Below, one piece after another: positions 7,677-18,058 of a stretch of DNA of 64,000 nt. Location of the stretch: contig NZ_SSYB01000004.1 of the NCBI RefSeq assembly GCF_004917075.1, positions 1,018,546 through 1,082,545 on the forward strand. Direction: 5' to 3'. The notes under the pieces are model-generated. The model was not told the DNA's origin, searched no databases, and saw only the letters and a program-made list of their open reading frames with translations. Made by a program: the position numbers and the translations under genes. Position 1 is the first letter of the stretch. Each line of letters starts with the position of its first letter. Source of the stretch: Geomonas edaphica. GTDB lineage: Bacteria; Desulfobacterota; Desulfuromonadia; Geobacterales; Geobacteraceae.

Positions 7677-7949
7677 ATGCACATCTCTGAAGACCGCATC
7701 TCGCACATAGCCCACAAGATATACGACAAGCTCTACAACGACGACCTAGCCGATTTCCCGGACGAGCGGCGCGCCTTGGAAGCGATCAAGGGGGCCATCG
7801 AGGGTTTCTTCTCCATCATGGAACAGGTGGACCAGGCGGTGCGCGCGAAGCTCTCCTCCTACAGCCAGGCCAAGGTTCCCGGAAGCCGGGAATGGGAGAT
7901 CCTGTACCAGAAGTTTTACGCGGAGGAACTGGCGAAAAGGAAGTGGTGA
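7677..7949 (+). CDS. DUF507 family protein, second copy
   Basis: A 90-residue protein that parallels the preceding gene: an N-terminal helix starting with ISEDRISHIAHKIYDKLY, a middle helix with ERRALEAIKGAIEGFF, and a basic end (FYAEELAKRKW). I take it as a second DUF507 member. AAGGAG lies eight bases ahead of the ATG. It shares an operon with the first copy and ends about 40 bases before the groES promoter. Function is unknown. Confidence 0.75.
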   Translation: MHISEDRISHIAHKIYDKLYNDDLADFPDERRALEAIKGAIEGFFSIMEQVDQAVRAKLSSYSQAKVPGSREWEILYQKFYAEELAKRKW

Positions 7950-7989
7950 CGCGGGTATAACACGCGGAAAAATAATTTGGAGAGCGCCC

Positions 7990-8018
7990 TTGATTTTTGA
8001 GGGCATGCTGTTTATATT
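7990..8018 (+). promoter_or_regulatory. groESL promoter
   Basis: TTGATT (7990-7995) and TATATT (8013-8018) are spaced 17 bases. The predicted start near 8025 lies at the edge of the CIRCE operator, which is the normal arrangement for HrcA control. Confidence 0.75.
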
Positions 8019-8028
8019 TAGCAGGTCT

Positions 8029-8055
8029 TTAGCACTCAGTAGTTTTGAGTGCTAA
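8029..8055 (+). promoter_or_regulatory. CIRCE operator (HrcA binding site)
   Basis: A perfect CIRCE element: TTAGCACTC (8029-8037), a nine-base spacer, GAGTGCTAA (8047-8055). In known systems the repressor HrcA binds here and GroEL helps HrcA fold, so heat or unfolded protein relieves repression of groESL. No hrcA gene lies in this window. Confidence 0.97.
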
Positions 8056-8109
8056 TATTTTTTTCAATATCAAGAGATCATATGCATCTCAAGAAAGGAG
8101 AGGAAAAGC

Positions 8110-8400
8110 ATGAATCTAAGACCGCTGCAGGACCGTATCATCGTGAAGAGGGTTGAGGAAGCTACCATGACCGCCGGTGGGCTTTACATCCCGGAGACCG
8201 CCAAGGAAAAGCCGCAGCAGGGCGAAGTCGTGGCAGTCGGCAACGGGAAGAGGGGCGAGGACGGCAAGGTGTACCCGATCGATCTCAAGGTGGGCGACAA
8301 GGTGCTGTTCGGCAAGTACGCAGGGAGCGAAGTGAAGCTCGAGGGGGAGGATTTCCTCATCATGCGCGAGGACGACATCCTCGGCGTCGTCGAGAAGTAA
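8110..8400 (+). CDS. groES: co-chaperonin GroES
   Basis: A 96-residue GroES that caps the GroEL ring during ATP-driven protein folding in the cytoplasm. The N-terminal [16 protein letters not shown], the mobile loop region [20 protein letters not shown] and the C-terminal [19 protein letters not shown] are all standard. AAGGAGAGG lies ahead of the ATG. It is the first gene of the CIRCE-controlled groES-groEL operon. Confidence 0.98.
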   Translation: MNLRPLQDRIIVKRVEEATMTAGGLYIPETAKEKPQQGEVVAVGNGKRGEDGKVYPIDLKVGDKVLFGKYAGSEVKLEGEDFLIMREDDILGVVEK

Positions 8401-8441
8401 TTCCTGCCAGCTCGCGCTATCACGCGCATCGCGATTCATAA

Positions 8442-10115
<1,674 letters not shown>

Positions 10116-10136
10116 TAAAAGCCGCAACGTGGCAGT

Positions 10137-10178
10137 AAAGGGGGGGATGACCGCAAGGTTGTCCCCCCTTTTTTTTAC
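10137..10178 (+). terminator. terminator after groEL
   Basis: AAAGGGGGGGA and a matching CCCCCCTTTTTTTT form a GC-rich hairpin enclosing TGACCGCAAGGTTG, ending in a run of eight T around 10169-10176. Confidence 0.9.
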
Positions 10179-10272
10179 CCGGTCGACGACGGCCTCTGGC
10201 TGGTCCCTCTCCCGCTTTCGAGCCGGAGCCTCCCCTTTGCACCTTTCCCGCGTTTTTCATGAGAACGTCGTC

Positions 10273-10302
10273 TTTACATGCCCCCCTCCCGCCGCGTATA
10301 CT
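10273..10302 (+). promoter_or_regulatory. candidate promoter for the HEAT/HD-GYP pair
   Basis: TTTACA (10273-10278) and TATACT (10297-10302) are spaced 18 bases, about 70 bases before the HEAT-repeat gene. The seven-base word GAGAACG occurs on both sides, at about 10261 and 10319. Confidence 0.5.
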
Positions 10303-10370
10303 ACCCGGGGCAAAGATGAGAACGACTCAGGCCGGAAACACATGAGGTACGGCAGCCGCCGGGGAAGGGC

Positions 10371-12056
10371 ATGACGCAAGAGACGCTGCAACAAGAAGAC
10401 ACCATAGGCAAGGAGGAGCACGCCTCGGTGGTGCAGATCATCCAGACCATGGTGAAGACCTCCAAGGCGCTCAGGATCTATCTGCCGAACAACCCGGTCC
10501 TCATTGGGTTCATCTCCGAGCTCGGCACTAGGATGACGGTGCACCTCGCGCGTTACGGCGAGCTGAGCCTGGAGGTCGACCCTTTCGCCCTTCGCTGCCA
10601 GGGCGCCAAGGTGTACGAGAACACCGATCCCAAGGAGAGCATCGCGAGTCGCCTCTACGCCGACGGCATAAGGGCCCTGTTCTTCGACCAGGGGGTGCAG
10701 AGTGCGGAGCTCACCGCCTTCCTCGGGATCGCCGGCTTTGACCGCCTGAGTAACGACGACGATATCGTCACCCGGCTCTGGGAGCGTAACCTCCAGCACA
10801 TAGGCTACCTGACCGAGGAGGATTTCCGTGAGGGTGCTCCGGCCGAGGAGTCCGGCACATCCGGTGACCAGCGCGAGGCCATGGAGCGCATCCGCCAGGC
10901 GCTCCTGGAACAGCCCCCTCCCGCACCGAGGATGATACCGAAGCATCTCCTCATGCTGAACGCCGACGAGGAGAAATGGCTGCAGGGGGCACTGGAAGCC
11001 GAGGGGCGTTGCAACGGACTTGACGACGTCATCGGCGTCCTGGCCGCGACGGTGGCGGGGACCCGGGACCCCAAACTCTACCGCGACTTCATCTCCATGA
11101 TGGAAACCCTTGCCGTCACCTTGCTCCTGGGAGGCGACATGGGGCATGCCCTGAAGCTGGTTCGATTCCTCGATCGGATGAGGCAGCGCAGCGGTATCAC
11201 AGAAGAACAGCGGGCTCCGCTCGAAGCGGCGCTCGCCGCGGTCCTCTCCGACACGACGGTCCAGACGCTGCAGGTCTCCCTGGACACCACCGATGCCAGC
11301 ACCGGTTATGGCGAGCTGAAGGAGCTGCTCCTTATTCTTGGGCTCCCTGCCCTCGGGCCGATCTGTGAACTGCTCGGAAGGGTGGAAAAGCTCAAGGTGC
11401 GCAAGCTGCTGATCGAGGTACTGGTCGAACTCGGGCGCGAGGATCCCGCGGTCTTCCGCCCCTTCTTGAGCGACCCGCGCTGGTACCTGGTACGGAACCT
11501 CGTTTTGATCCTCTCCCTGATCGGGACACCCGAGGCGCTCAGGATGATTCTCGGGCTCACCTCGAACCGGGAGGCGCGCATCCGGCGCGAGGTGCTTGGT
11601 TTTCTTGAACGCACCGACGATGAAAAGTCCAAGCCGTACATCCTCAAGTACCTGCGTGACGAGTCAAGCGCGCTGCGCATCAAGGCGCTCCAGGTGCTGG
11701 CGCGTGAGCGGCTACCCTTCGCCTTGAAACCGATCGTAGCCCTGGCCGCGGCCGACGATTTCCAGGAGCGTCCTTTCCCGGAGCGGATGGCGGTATGCCA
11801 GTCACTTGGCGAGCTGGGGCAGGAGCGTGCCATCCCGATGCTGCGCGAGCTGCTCATGAAACGCTATTGGTTCAACAAAGGGAACGAAAAGGAGGCGGTG
11901 CAGCTCGCCCTGGCTGGGCTTGCGCGCGTCAACGGTTCCGCTATCCTCCCCCTTCTGGAGGAGGCGCGCAGCCAGAAAAGAGGGGGGGAGTTGCGCGAGC
12001 TTCTCGACCGGGCGGTGAGCGAAGCAAGGGCGGCCAAGGCCGGGAGAAAGAGATGA
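10371..12056 (+). CDS. HEAT-repeat protein with an uncharacterised N-terminal domain
   Basis: A 561-residue soluble protein. Residues about 15-165 form a domain whose layout (HASVVQIIQTMVKTSKALRIYLPNN, then a strand LEVDPFALRCQGAKVY, then LYADGIRALFFDQGVQSAEL) looks like the N-terminus of the next gene product. The C-terminal half (about 330-555) has HEAT-like alpha repeats, for example YLVRNLVLILSLIGTPEALRMILGL and RIRREVLGFLERTDDEKSKPYILKYL. HEAT repeats usually bind proteins. No catalytic motif is visible. GGGGAAGG lies before the ATG. It runs 10 bases ahead of the HD-GYP gene, so the two products probably work together, perhaps in cyclic-di-GMP signalling, which is an inference. Confidence 0.75.
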   Translation: MTQETLQQEDTIGKEEHASVVQIIQTMVKTSKALRIYLPNNPVLIGFISELGTRMTVHLARYGELSLEVDPFALRCQGAKVYENTDPKESIASRLYADGIRALFFDQGVQSAELTAFLGIAGFDRLSNDDDIVTRLWERNLQHIGYLTEEDFREGAPAEESGTSGDQREAMERIRQALLEQPPPAPRMIPKHLLMLNADEEKWLQGALEAEGRCNGLDDVIGVLAATVAGTRDPKLYRDFISMMETLAVTLLLGGDMGHALKLVRFLDRMRQRSGITEEQRAPLEAALAAVLSDTTVQTLQVSLDTTDASTGYGELKELLLILGLPALGPICELLGRVEKLKVRKLLIEVLVELGREDPAVFRPFLSDPRWYLVRNLVLILSLIGTPEALRMILGLTSNREARIRREVLGFLERTDDEKSKPYILKYLRDESSALRIKALQVLARERLPFALKPIVALAAADDFQERPFPERMAVCQSLGELGQERAIPMLRELLMKRYWFNKGNEKEAVQLALAGLARVNGSAILPLLEEARSQKRGGELRELLDRAVSEARAAKAGRKR

Positions 12057-12066
12057 GGGGGAGCGC

Positions 12067-13509
12067 GTGGTCGTGAGCGTCGAGACAGACCGGGAACGTC
12101 TGGGAGCTGAAATGGCGCGGCTGGGAAAAACCCTGGTCTCGCACCTCTTCGTCCTTTTGAAGAATTGCGCCAACTACAGCCCGGGGCACGCGGCCGTCCT
12201 GCAGCGGGTGACGAACCTGCTTGCGGTGGTGCGGGAGATCGCCGGGAGAAGCGAGGACGCCTCTCTCCAGCTGACCGGAGCGCATCTGTACCTGGGCGAG
12301 TTGCGGCTGAAGCCGGACATCGCGAGTTTCGAGGGGCCCCGCTACATCATCGAGCTCATGCAGCGTCACCAACTCGGGAGAATCACCTTCGCTCCCGAGG
12401 TGAGCGCGGAGGAGGTGCAGCGTCTCGCGTACCTGTTGCGTGAGCCGGAAACCGGCGACGACCCGTACCAGCGGTTCCTAGATGCCGTCAAAGAGCGGGG
12501 GATCACCGGGCTGGAGTTTGATATCCTGCGTGCGGAAGAGGTGCTGACCATCTCGACGCGGCAGCGCCGGGTGAGGGGCGGTGGACACACGGCCCGCCCG
12601 TTGTACCGAAAACTCCTGGTGACGATGGATGAGGTCGCGGCGGAGGTGGCTTCCGGGCGCCGTCTGCGACTTAGGGAATCGAAGCGCGTGGTGCAGCAGG
12701 TGATCGACCTCCTCTACACCCACGAGGCCGACCTCCTGGGGCTGAGCACGATGCGTTCCCACGACCGCTCCACCCAGCACCACGCCGCCAACGTCTGCAT
12801 CCTCTCCCTCGTGATGGGCAAGCGCCTCGGCATGAACAAGTTCCATCTCTGCGAACTGGGGCTTGCCGCGCTCTTCCATGACATCGGGTACTGCGATCTG
12901 CCGCCGGAGTTGCTGGACAAGCCAGGGGAGCTTACCGCCGAGGAGCGGGAGGTGATGGAACGGCATCCCCTGTACGGCGTTAGGAAGGTGATGAATCTGA
13001 AAGGACTCGACGATCTTTCCGCCCGCATCATCACGGGGATCTTCGAGCACCACCTGATGGCGGATTTCTCGGGCTACCCGCGGGTCGGGTACCGGAAGCT
13101 GGGGCTTTTGGGGCGCATCATCAGCATCGCGGACAGCTACGACGGCCTTACCTCATCACGGGTGAGCGGCAGGAACGCCTATCCACCCCATAAGGCGCTC
13201 AGGGTGATGCTTTCCCAGAGCGGGAGATCCTACGATCAGGCGCTCTTGAAACTCTTCGTCGGCTGCGTCGGCATCCACCCGGTCGGCTCGCTCCTGCTGC
13301 TCGACGGCGGGGAACTGGCCGTGGTGGTCGGCAACAGCGAGGACCCGGCGCAGTGGGACAACCCGCTCGTGCGTATCATCGCCGATAGCAGCGGTGAGTG
13401 GGTGGAGGGGGGAGAGGTGGTCGCTCTTGGCTCCCCCGGCTCCCCCCAGGCCGTTACCGCAACGCTCGACGCCTACCACTACGACCTGGACGTGAGCAGG
13501 TTTTTCTAG
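12067..13509 (+). CDS. HD-GYP domain protein, probable cyclic-di-GMP phosphodiesterase
   Basis: A 480-residue protein that starts with GTG, supported by GAGGGGG at the end of the upstream gene. The N-terminal 150 residues resemble the HEAT protein's N-terminus (VLLKNCANYSPGHAAVLQRV, LQLTGAHLYLGELRL, IIELMQRHQLGRITFAPEV). Residues about 235-410 are an HD-GYP domain: LFHDIGYCDLPPELL, LLDKPGELTAEE, ERHPLYG, EHHLMADFSGYP and ADSYDGLTS supply the metal and signature residues. Such domains hydrolyse cyclic-di-GMP. A beta-rich C-terminal tail follows, typical of this subgroup. There is no receiver domain, so its input may come through the N-terminal domain or the HEAT partner. Confidence 0.87.
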   Translation: MVVSVETDRERLGAEMARLGKTLVSHLFVLLKNCANYSPGHAAVLQRVTNLLAVVREIAGRSEDASLQLTGAHLYLGELRLKPDIASFEGPRYIIELMQRHQLGRITFAPEVSAEEVQRLAYLLREPETGDDPYQRFLDAVKERGITGLEFDILRAEEVLTISTRQRRVRGGGHTARPLYRKLLVTMDEVAAEVASGRRLRLRESKRVVQQVIDLLYTHEADLLGLSTMRSHDRSTQHHAANVCILSLVMGKRLGMNKFHLCELGLAALFHDIGYCDLPPELLDKPGELTAEEREVMERHPLYGVRKVMNLKGLDDLSARIITGIFEHHLMADFSGYPRVGYRKLGLLGRIISIADSYDGLTSSRVSGRNAYPPHKALRVMLSQSGRSYDQALLKLFVGCVGIHPVGSLLLLDGGELAVVVGNSEDPAQWDNPLVRIIADSSGEWVEGGEVVALGSPGSPQAVTATLDAYHYDLDVSRFF

Positions 13510-14106
13510 CTAGTCGTAGACCACGACCAGCTTCGGAGGCGTTAAGTTCGATTCGCTGAGCTCCACTAGCCCCTGGACGGTGAAGTCGCGGTTCTCCAGA
13601 ACGCGGAGCTGTAAGTCGTCGAAACCGCGCCTCTGGGCCTCGCGCATCAGGGACGTGACGTTGAAGGATACCTGATTGAAAGCGTTTGGGGCCGGCAGGG
13701 TGTACAGGGACGAGGCGTAAATGGTGAGCCCCTCCTCGTAGTAAGACGGAAGTAGCCCGGACGACGGCTGGAAGGAAACCAACTCCATTTCGAGCGGGAT
13801 GTCGTCGGTAGGCGGAACGAGTGTAAAGGTCAACGTCGCCGAATGTATGAAGGCATCCAAGGGGATGGCATTCAGTGGAAAGCTCAGGAATCCCCGGTAC
13901 TCTCCGGTACTGGTCACCCCGGTCAAAACGGTTGCCCCCTGCGCAACTATGCGAGGGTCGCCGTTTAGCGGCTCAAAAATATCACCGTCGACGTTCAAAT
14001 CGCTCTCAATGGTGGTTTCCAATACCGGCCTGTCGCTTCCACCACCGCATCCTGCCAGTGCGACAAGCACAGCCGCCAGCACCAGCCATAAAATCTTCCT
14101 CTTCAT
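13510..14106 (-). CDS. predicted lipoprotein, DNRLRE-like domain
   Basis: A 198-residue secreted lipoprotein. The signal peptide MKRKILWLVLAAVLVALAGC ends in a lipobox (LAGC), so the mature protein starts at Cys20 and should be lipid-anchored. The beta-rich body (GFLSFPLNAIPLDAFIHSATLTF, then FNVTSLM and LVELSESNLTPPKLVVVY) resembles DNRLRE carbohydrate-binding-like domains, but I am not certain of the family. AAAGGAGG precedes the ATG. Its stop codon directly abuts that of the convergent HD-GYP gene. Confidence 0.7.
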   Translation of the reverse strand: MKRKILWLVLAAVLVALAGCGGGSDRPVLETTIESDLNVDGDIFEPLNGDPRIVAQGATVLTGVTSTGEYRGFLSFPLNAIPLDAFIHSATLTFTLVPPTDDIPLEMELVSFQPSSGLLPSYYEEGLTIYASSLYTLPAPNAFNQVSFNVTSLMREAQRRGFDDLQLRVLENRDFTVQGLVELSESNLTPPKLVVVYD

Positions 14107-14463
14107 TTAGACCTCCTTTTCTTCATCCCAATTAGAGTCCCCCCCAGGTGGAACACGCAAAATCCTACCAGACGAAACGGAAAATAAAAGACGACGCCGG
14201 GGTGTCCACCGGCAGTTTTTGGTTTTACGGGGCAGCTTGCACAAACCTCAATGCCGGGTACAATACCTTGGCTAAATTCTAATGTAAACGCCGAAGTGCA
14301 GGCATTAACAGCGGAACAGGGAACTGCCGCGCCGCCACTTGCCTCCCCGGAGCCTCTCTCCCAAAGACTTTGCAAAAGTAAAGGGGGCGGGCGTATAATT
14401 TTTTTGGATATCAAAATCAATTAAAACAGAAAAACCGCAGTTTAATAACACGCGGAGGGAACC
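14107..14463. other. 357-base intergenic region with divergent transcription
   Basis: This gap separates the minus-strand lipoprotein from the plus-strand prkA operon. It carries the lipoprotein ribosome-binding site at the left, and a candidate prkA promoter (14370-14399) and GGAGGG site at the right. I see no protein gene or RNA in the middle. Confidence 0.6.
14370..14399 (+). promoter_or_regulatory. candidate promoter for the prkA operon
   Basis: A perfect TATAAT (14394-14399) is preceded at 18 bases by TTGCAA (14370-14375). The start near 14406 leaves a leader of about 58 bases. Stress-sigma control is likely for this kind of operon but is not visible from the boxes. Confidence 0.5.
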
Positions 14464-16515
14464 ATGACAGCGAAGAACGAAACGCTCCGTCAGCACCTGG
14501 CCGCCGTCAAGGCGGGAGAAAGGGTATTCGAAAACGCCTTCCAGGGGATCATCCGGATGATCCTGGAGCCGGGGTTCGAGAAGGTCGTCGTGAACGGCAA
14601 GACGACCTACGACTTCAACATCTTCCGGACCGGGCGCAAGCACACCATCGGCATGTACGACGAGATCAACAGCTTCGTCTCTTTTGTGAAGGACGCGGCC
14701 GAAGGGGGCTCCAGCAAGGAGATGGCGTTCGTGCTGGTAGGGGAACCTGGCAACGGCAAGACCTTCTTCGTGGAGTTTCTCTGCGGCAAGTACCGCAACT
14801 TCCTGCAAGGTCGCAACCGCAAGTACAGCTTCAGGTTCCTGGACATGGATCAGATGGGGAACTACGGACGTATCCGGGAGATCGACTCGGAGACGTACGA
14901 GGATCCCATGATCCTTGCCATGAACCTCTTCGAGGACCCGGAGGAGAGCCGCCGCTTCATCGGCGAGCAGGGGTTCTCTGATGTCGAACTGGATAACCTG
15001 TACCGGAACTACCGGCCGCTCGGCGCAAGTACCGGCTACATCCTGAACGAAATCCGGATGCATCACGATAACGATATCGAGAAGGTGCTCGACTCGATTG
15101 CGGTGCTCCCTGTCCCGATGAGCGAGAGCCTCGGCACGCTGACCGGCAAGTACCCGGCCAAGGACAAGATCACCTCTTCGGCGGTCGACCTCTTGGGCGA
15201 GGAGTCGATACAGCGCCTCTTGCACCTCTCCGACACCAACAACCCGTACCGCTTCGACCTGCGCCGCGGTGCACTCGCTCGCGTGGCCGGTGGCGGCATC
15301 CACTTCTCGGACGAGATCTTCAAGAACAAGAAGGACTTGGTACAGGTTTACCTCGGTGTGATCCAGAACCGCGCCATCGAGATCGACGGGTACAAGTGGC
15401 CAATCGATTCCATGATCATCGCGACGAGTAACAACTCCGAGTTCAACCGGTTCCTGGCCGAGAAGGAGGAGGCGCCGATCGTCGACCGCTGCCGCATCTG
15501 CTACGTCTCTCACAACACGAACTACCGGATGCAGGAAGGGCTCACCGCCTACGCCATCGGTGGCGAGTCGAAAACAACCCTCACCAAGGAGGAGCTGCAC
15601 CAGGACCCGAACCTGAACTATGCGGCCTCGGTGGGTGTCGTCCTGACCAGGCTCCCGAGATCGGAGAAACTCACCCCGATCGAGACCATGAAGCTCGCCG
15701 CGGGCGAGGTGGCCGGCGAGAAGAGCATCAAGGCGCTCGCCGAGGTGATCGACACCCTGGGGCAGGAGCCGGACATCACCAAGCGCTTCGGGCAGCGCGG
15801 GCTTGGGCATCGCAGCCTCGGGAGGAGCATCCAGATTTTGAAGGAGAGTTCGGAGACTAATGAGGGGCGCTGCATGGTTGCCTACGACGTCTTCAAGAGC
15901 CTCGAGCGGGTGGTGCTCGACTACGTGGTCGAGCCGAACGAGCGGGCCAAGTACCTGGAAGACCTTAAGACCGGGAAGAAGCTCTACCGCGAACGGATCA
16001 TGACCGAGATGTTTAACGCCTACATGGACGAGCCCTTCGCGATCAAGAAGGACGTGCAGAACTACGTCAACATGATCATAGGCATCGACGCCGAGAACCT
16101 GGGGCCGGACCGGATGTGGAAGTACAAAGACCCGCAAACCGGCGAGCTGAAGGCCTTGAAGATCGACGAGCGCTACGTGAAGAGCGTCGAGGAGCGCATC
16201 GGCCTCAAGACTGAGGAACAGCGCGCCTCGTTCCGGACCTCGATCAGGAAGATCTACGGCCAGAAGATCTCGGTAGACCCGAGCTACGACTTCATGGACA
16301 ACCTTGAACTGGTGAAGGCGGTTACCGACGTGCGGCTCAAATCTGACATTGCCGGGGCGGGAAGCCTCATCGGTGCGCTGGCCAACCGGACCAACGAGGA
16401 GAACCAGAAGCTCTACGACAGGATGATCGTCACCATGCTGGGAAAACTCGGCTACTGCCGCACCTGCGCGCAGAAGACCATCGAGTACTTCTGCACCCAG
16501 GAGGATGAGAGCTAG
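14464..16515 (+). CDS. prkA: PrkA family serine protein kinase (YeaG-like)
   Basis: A 683-residue PrkA protein. The family has an AAA-type ATPase domain and a C-terminal domain distantly like cAMP-dependent kinases, and is linked to starvation and sporulation-type stress. Walker A GEPGNGKT lies at residues 93-100, and a Walker B-like GGGIHFSDEIFK follows at about residues 276-287. Length and overall sequence fit the family well. GGAGGG precedes the ATG. It leads the operon prkA, yeaH-like, spoVR, second prkA-like kinase, matching the conserved yeaG-yeaH-ycgB association. Confidence 0.93.
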   Translation: MTAKNETLRQHLAAVKAGERVFENAFQGIIRMILEPGFEKVVVNGKTTYDFNIFRTGRKHTIGMYDEINSFVSFVKDAAEGGSSKEMAFVLVGEPGNGKTFFVEFLCGKYRNFLQGRNRKYSFRFLDMDQMGNYGRIREIDSETYEDPMILAMNLFEDPEESRRFIGEQGFSDVELDNLYRNYRPLGASTGYILNEIRMHHDNDIEKVLDSIAVLPVPMSESLGTLTGKYPAKDKITSSAVDLLGEESIQRLLHLSDTNNPYRFDLRRGALARVAGGGIHFSDEIFKNKKDLVQVYLGVIQNRAIEIDGYKWPIDSMIIATSNNSEFNRFLAEKEEAPIVDRCRICYVSHNTNYRMQEGLTAYAIGGESKTTLTKEELHQDPNLNYAASVGVVLTRLPRSEKLTPIETMKLAAGEVAGEKSIKALAEVIDTLGQEPDITKRFGQRGLGHRSLGRSIQILKESSETNEGRCMVAYDVFKSLERVVLDYVVEPNERAKYLEDLKTGKKLYRERIMTEMFNAYMDEPFAIKKDVQNYVNMIIGIDAENLGPDRMWKYKDPQTGELKALKIDERYVKSVEERIGLKTEEQRASFRTSIRKIYGQKISVDPSYDFMDNLELVKAVTDVRLKSDIAGAGSLIGALANRTNEENQKLYDRMIVTMLGKLGYCRTCAQKTIEYFCTQEDES

Positions 16516-16687
16516 CTCGGGCGTTGCCACGAAGAGACGAACTGGAGGGGTGACGCCCTCACCCCTGCTCCTCTCCCGAAGGGCGAGGGGATGCATGCAA
16601 AGTGGGCCGAATGATCATTCGCCCGCCTGGTGGAAGTAAACAAGGGGCGAGTGATCTTCGCCCGCCTTTTAAAAGGCCGATGACGCC

Positions 16688-18049
16688 ATGAAAGATCCTC
16701 AAAAATACCTCGAAGAGCTGAAGGCCAAGGGGCTCGAGCCGGAGCGTGAGGAGCGCTTCAGGGAGGAGCTGCGCGTGACGAGGGAGTTTCCCTCCGGCCG
16801 CGGGCACGGTCCTTTCCCGGACTTCTCCCGCAGTCTCTACGCCTGGCAGGACCTCTCTGTCCTCATGGGGCAGGAGCGGGTGCCGAACCCGTACCAGCTC
16901 CACATGAAGGCACTCGACGAGCTTCTGGAAAGAGACCGGCAGCGCGAAAAGGACGGCTTCCCCCGGAAGATCCGGGTGGGGCGGCTCATCAAGCCGGGCA
17001 AGGCGGGTAAAGGTAAGATCGTCGTCGTTCCCTCGACGGAAGAGGAGAAGTTCCTTCACGACCCGACCATCCGACCTCCTGGTGAGGGTGGCTCAACCGG
17101 GGGCTCCGGCAAGGGTGAGGAAGGGGAAGTCATCGGCGAGCAGAAGGTGCGCGAGACCGGTGAGGAACCGGGGCAGGGGCCCGGGCAGGGCGAGGGGGAG
17201 GCCCATGAGATGGGCGCCTCGGCCTACGAACTCGGGCGTGTGCTCACCGAACAGTTCCAGCTCCCGAACCTGAAGGAGAAAGGGAAGAAGCGCTCCTTTA
17301 CCCGCTACATTTACGATCTCACCGACCGCAACCGCGGCTCGGGCCAGGTGCTGGACAAGAAGGCGACGCTGAGAAAGATCGTCGAGACCAACATCTCGCT
17401 CGGCAATCTGCCGGACCCGGCCGATCTCGATCCCACCCGTTTCCTGATCTCGCCGCGGGACAAGGTCTACCGCATCTTCTCACAGGAGAAGGATTACGAG
17501 CCCCAGGCCATGGTTTTCTTCCTGCGCGACTACTCAGGTTCCATGGCGGGCAAGGTGACCGAGCTCGTGGCAACCCAGCACGTGATGATCTACAGCTGGC
17601 TTTTGTACCAGTACGCGGGGCAGGTGGAGTCCCGTTTCATCCTGCACGACACCGAGGCGAAGGAGGTGCCGGACTTCGACACCTATTACAATTCGCGCGT
17701 AGCAGGGGGGACCGAGGTGGCGAGCGCGTACCGCCTGGTGAACGAGATCGTGGAGAAGGAGAATCTCGCAGCCGACTACAATATCTACGTTTTCCACGGT
17801 ACCGACGGCGACGACTGGGACACCGGCGGCGACAAGTCGATTCCCGAGCTAGTTAAGATCCTCAGCTACGTAAGCCGCATGGGGGTCACCATCGCCGAGC
17901 ACGCCGGGACGCAGTGGACCGAGGTGGCGCGCTACCTCGAGAACTCTGGGCTTTTGCGGGACAAGCCCGATCTTTTGCGCATGGACATCATGCACGAGGA
18001 CGCCGAGGAGGCACGAGTCATCGAGGGGATCAAGAGGCTCATCTCGTAA
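16688..18049 (+). CDS. YeaH/YhbH family protein (DUF444)
   Basis: A 453-residue protein of the DUF444/UPF0229 family. It has a charged N-terminal part, a glycine- and glutamate-rich linker (about 135-180) and a C-terminal von Willebrand A-like domain. The metal-site motif MVFFLRDYSGSMAGK (about 278-292) has the DxSxS pattern, and VFHGTDGDDWDTGG lies further on. Members are co-expressed with PrkA and SpoVR under stress, and the exact role is unknown. The ribosome-binding site is weak. The 171-base gap after prkA contains GC-rich repeat remnants (near 16555-16585). Confidence 0.9.
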   Translation: MKDPQKYLEELKAKGLEPEREERFREELRVTREFPSGRGHGPFPDFSRSLYAWQDLSVLMGQERVPNPYQLHMKALDELLERDRQREKDGFPRKIRVGRLIKPGKAGKGKIVVVPSTEEEKFLHDPTIRPPGEGGSTGGSGKGEEGEVIGEQKVRETGEEPGQGPGQGEGEAHEMGASAYELGRVLTEQFQLPNLKEKGKKRSFTRYIYDLTDRNRGSGQVLDKKATLRKIVETNISLGNLPDPADLDPTRFLISPRDKVYRIFSQEKDYEPQAMVFFLRDYSGSMAGKVTELVATQHVMIYSWLLYQYAGQVESRFILHDTEAKEVPDFDTYYNSRVAGGTEVASAYRLVNEIVEKENLAADYNIYVFHGTDGDDWDTGGDKSIPELVKILSYVSRMGVTIAEHAGTQWTEVARYLENSGLLRDKPDLLRMDIMHEDAEEARVIEGIKRLIS

Positions 18050-18058
18050 GAGGCAGTC

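Noticed and set aside
14305..16596. 763-residue minus-strand frame opposite prkA
   Set aside because: Shadow of the prkA frame in a high-GC genome: it has no ribosome-binding site, no domain motif, and its product is a valine/leucine/arginine-rich mirror of the real codons.
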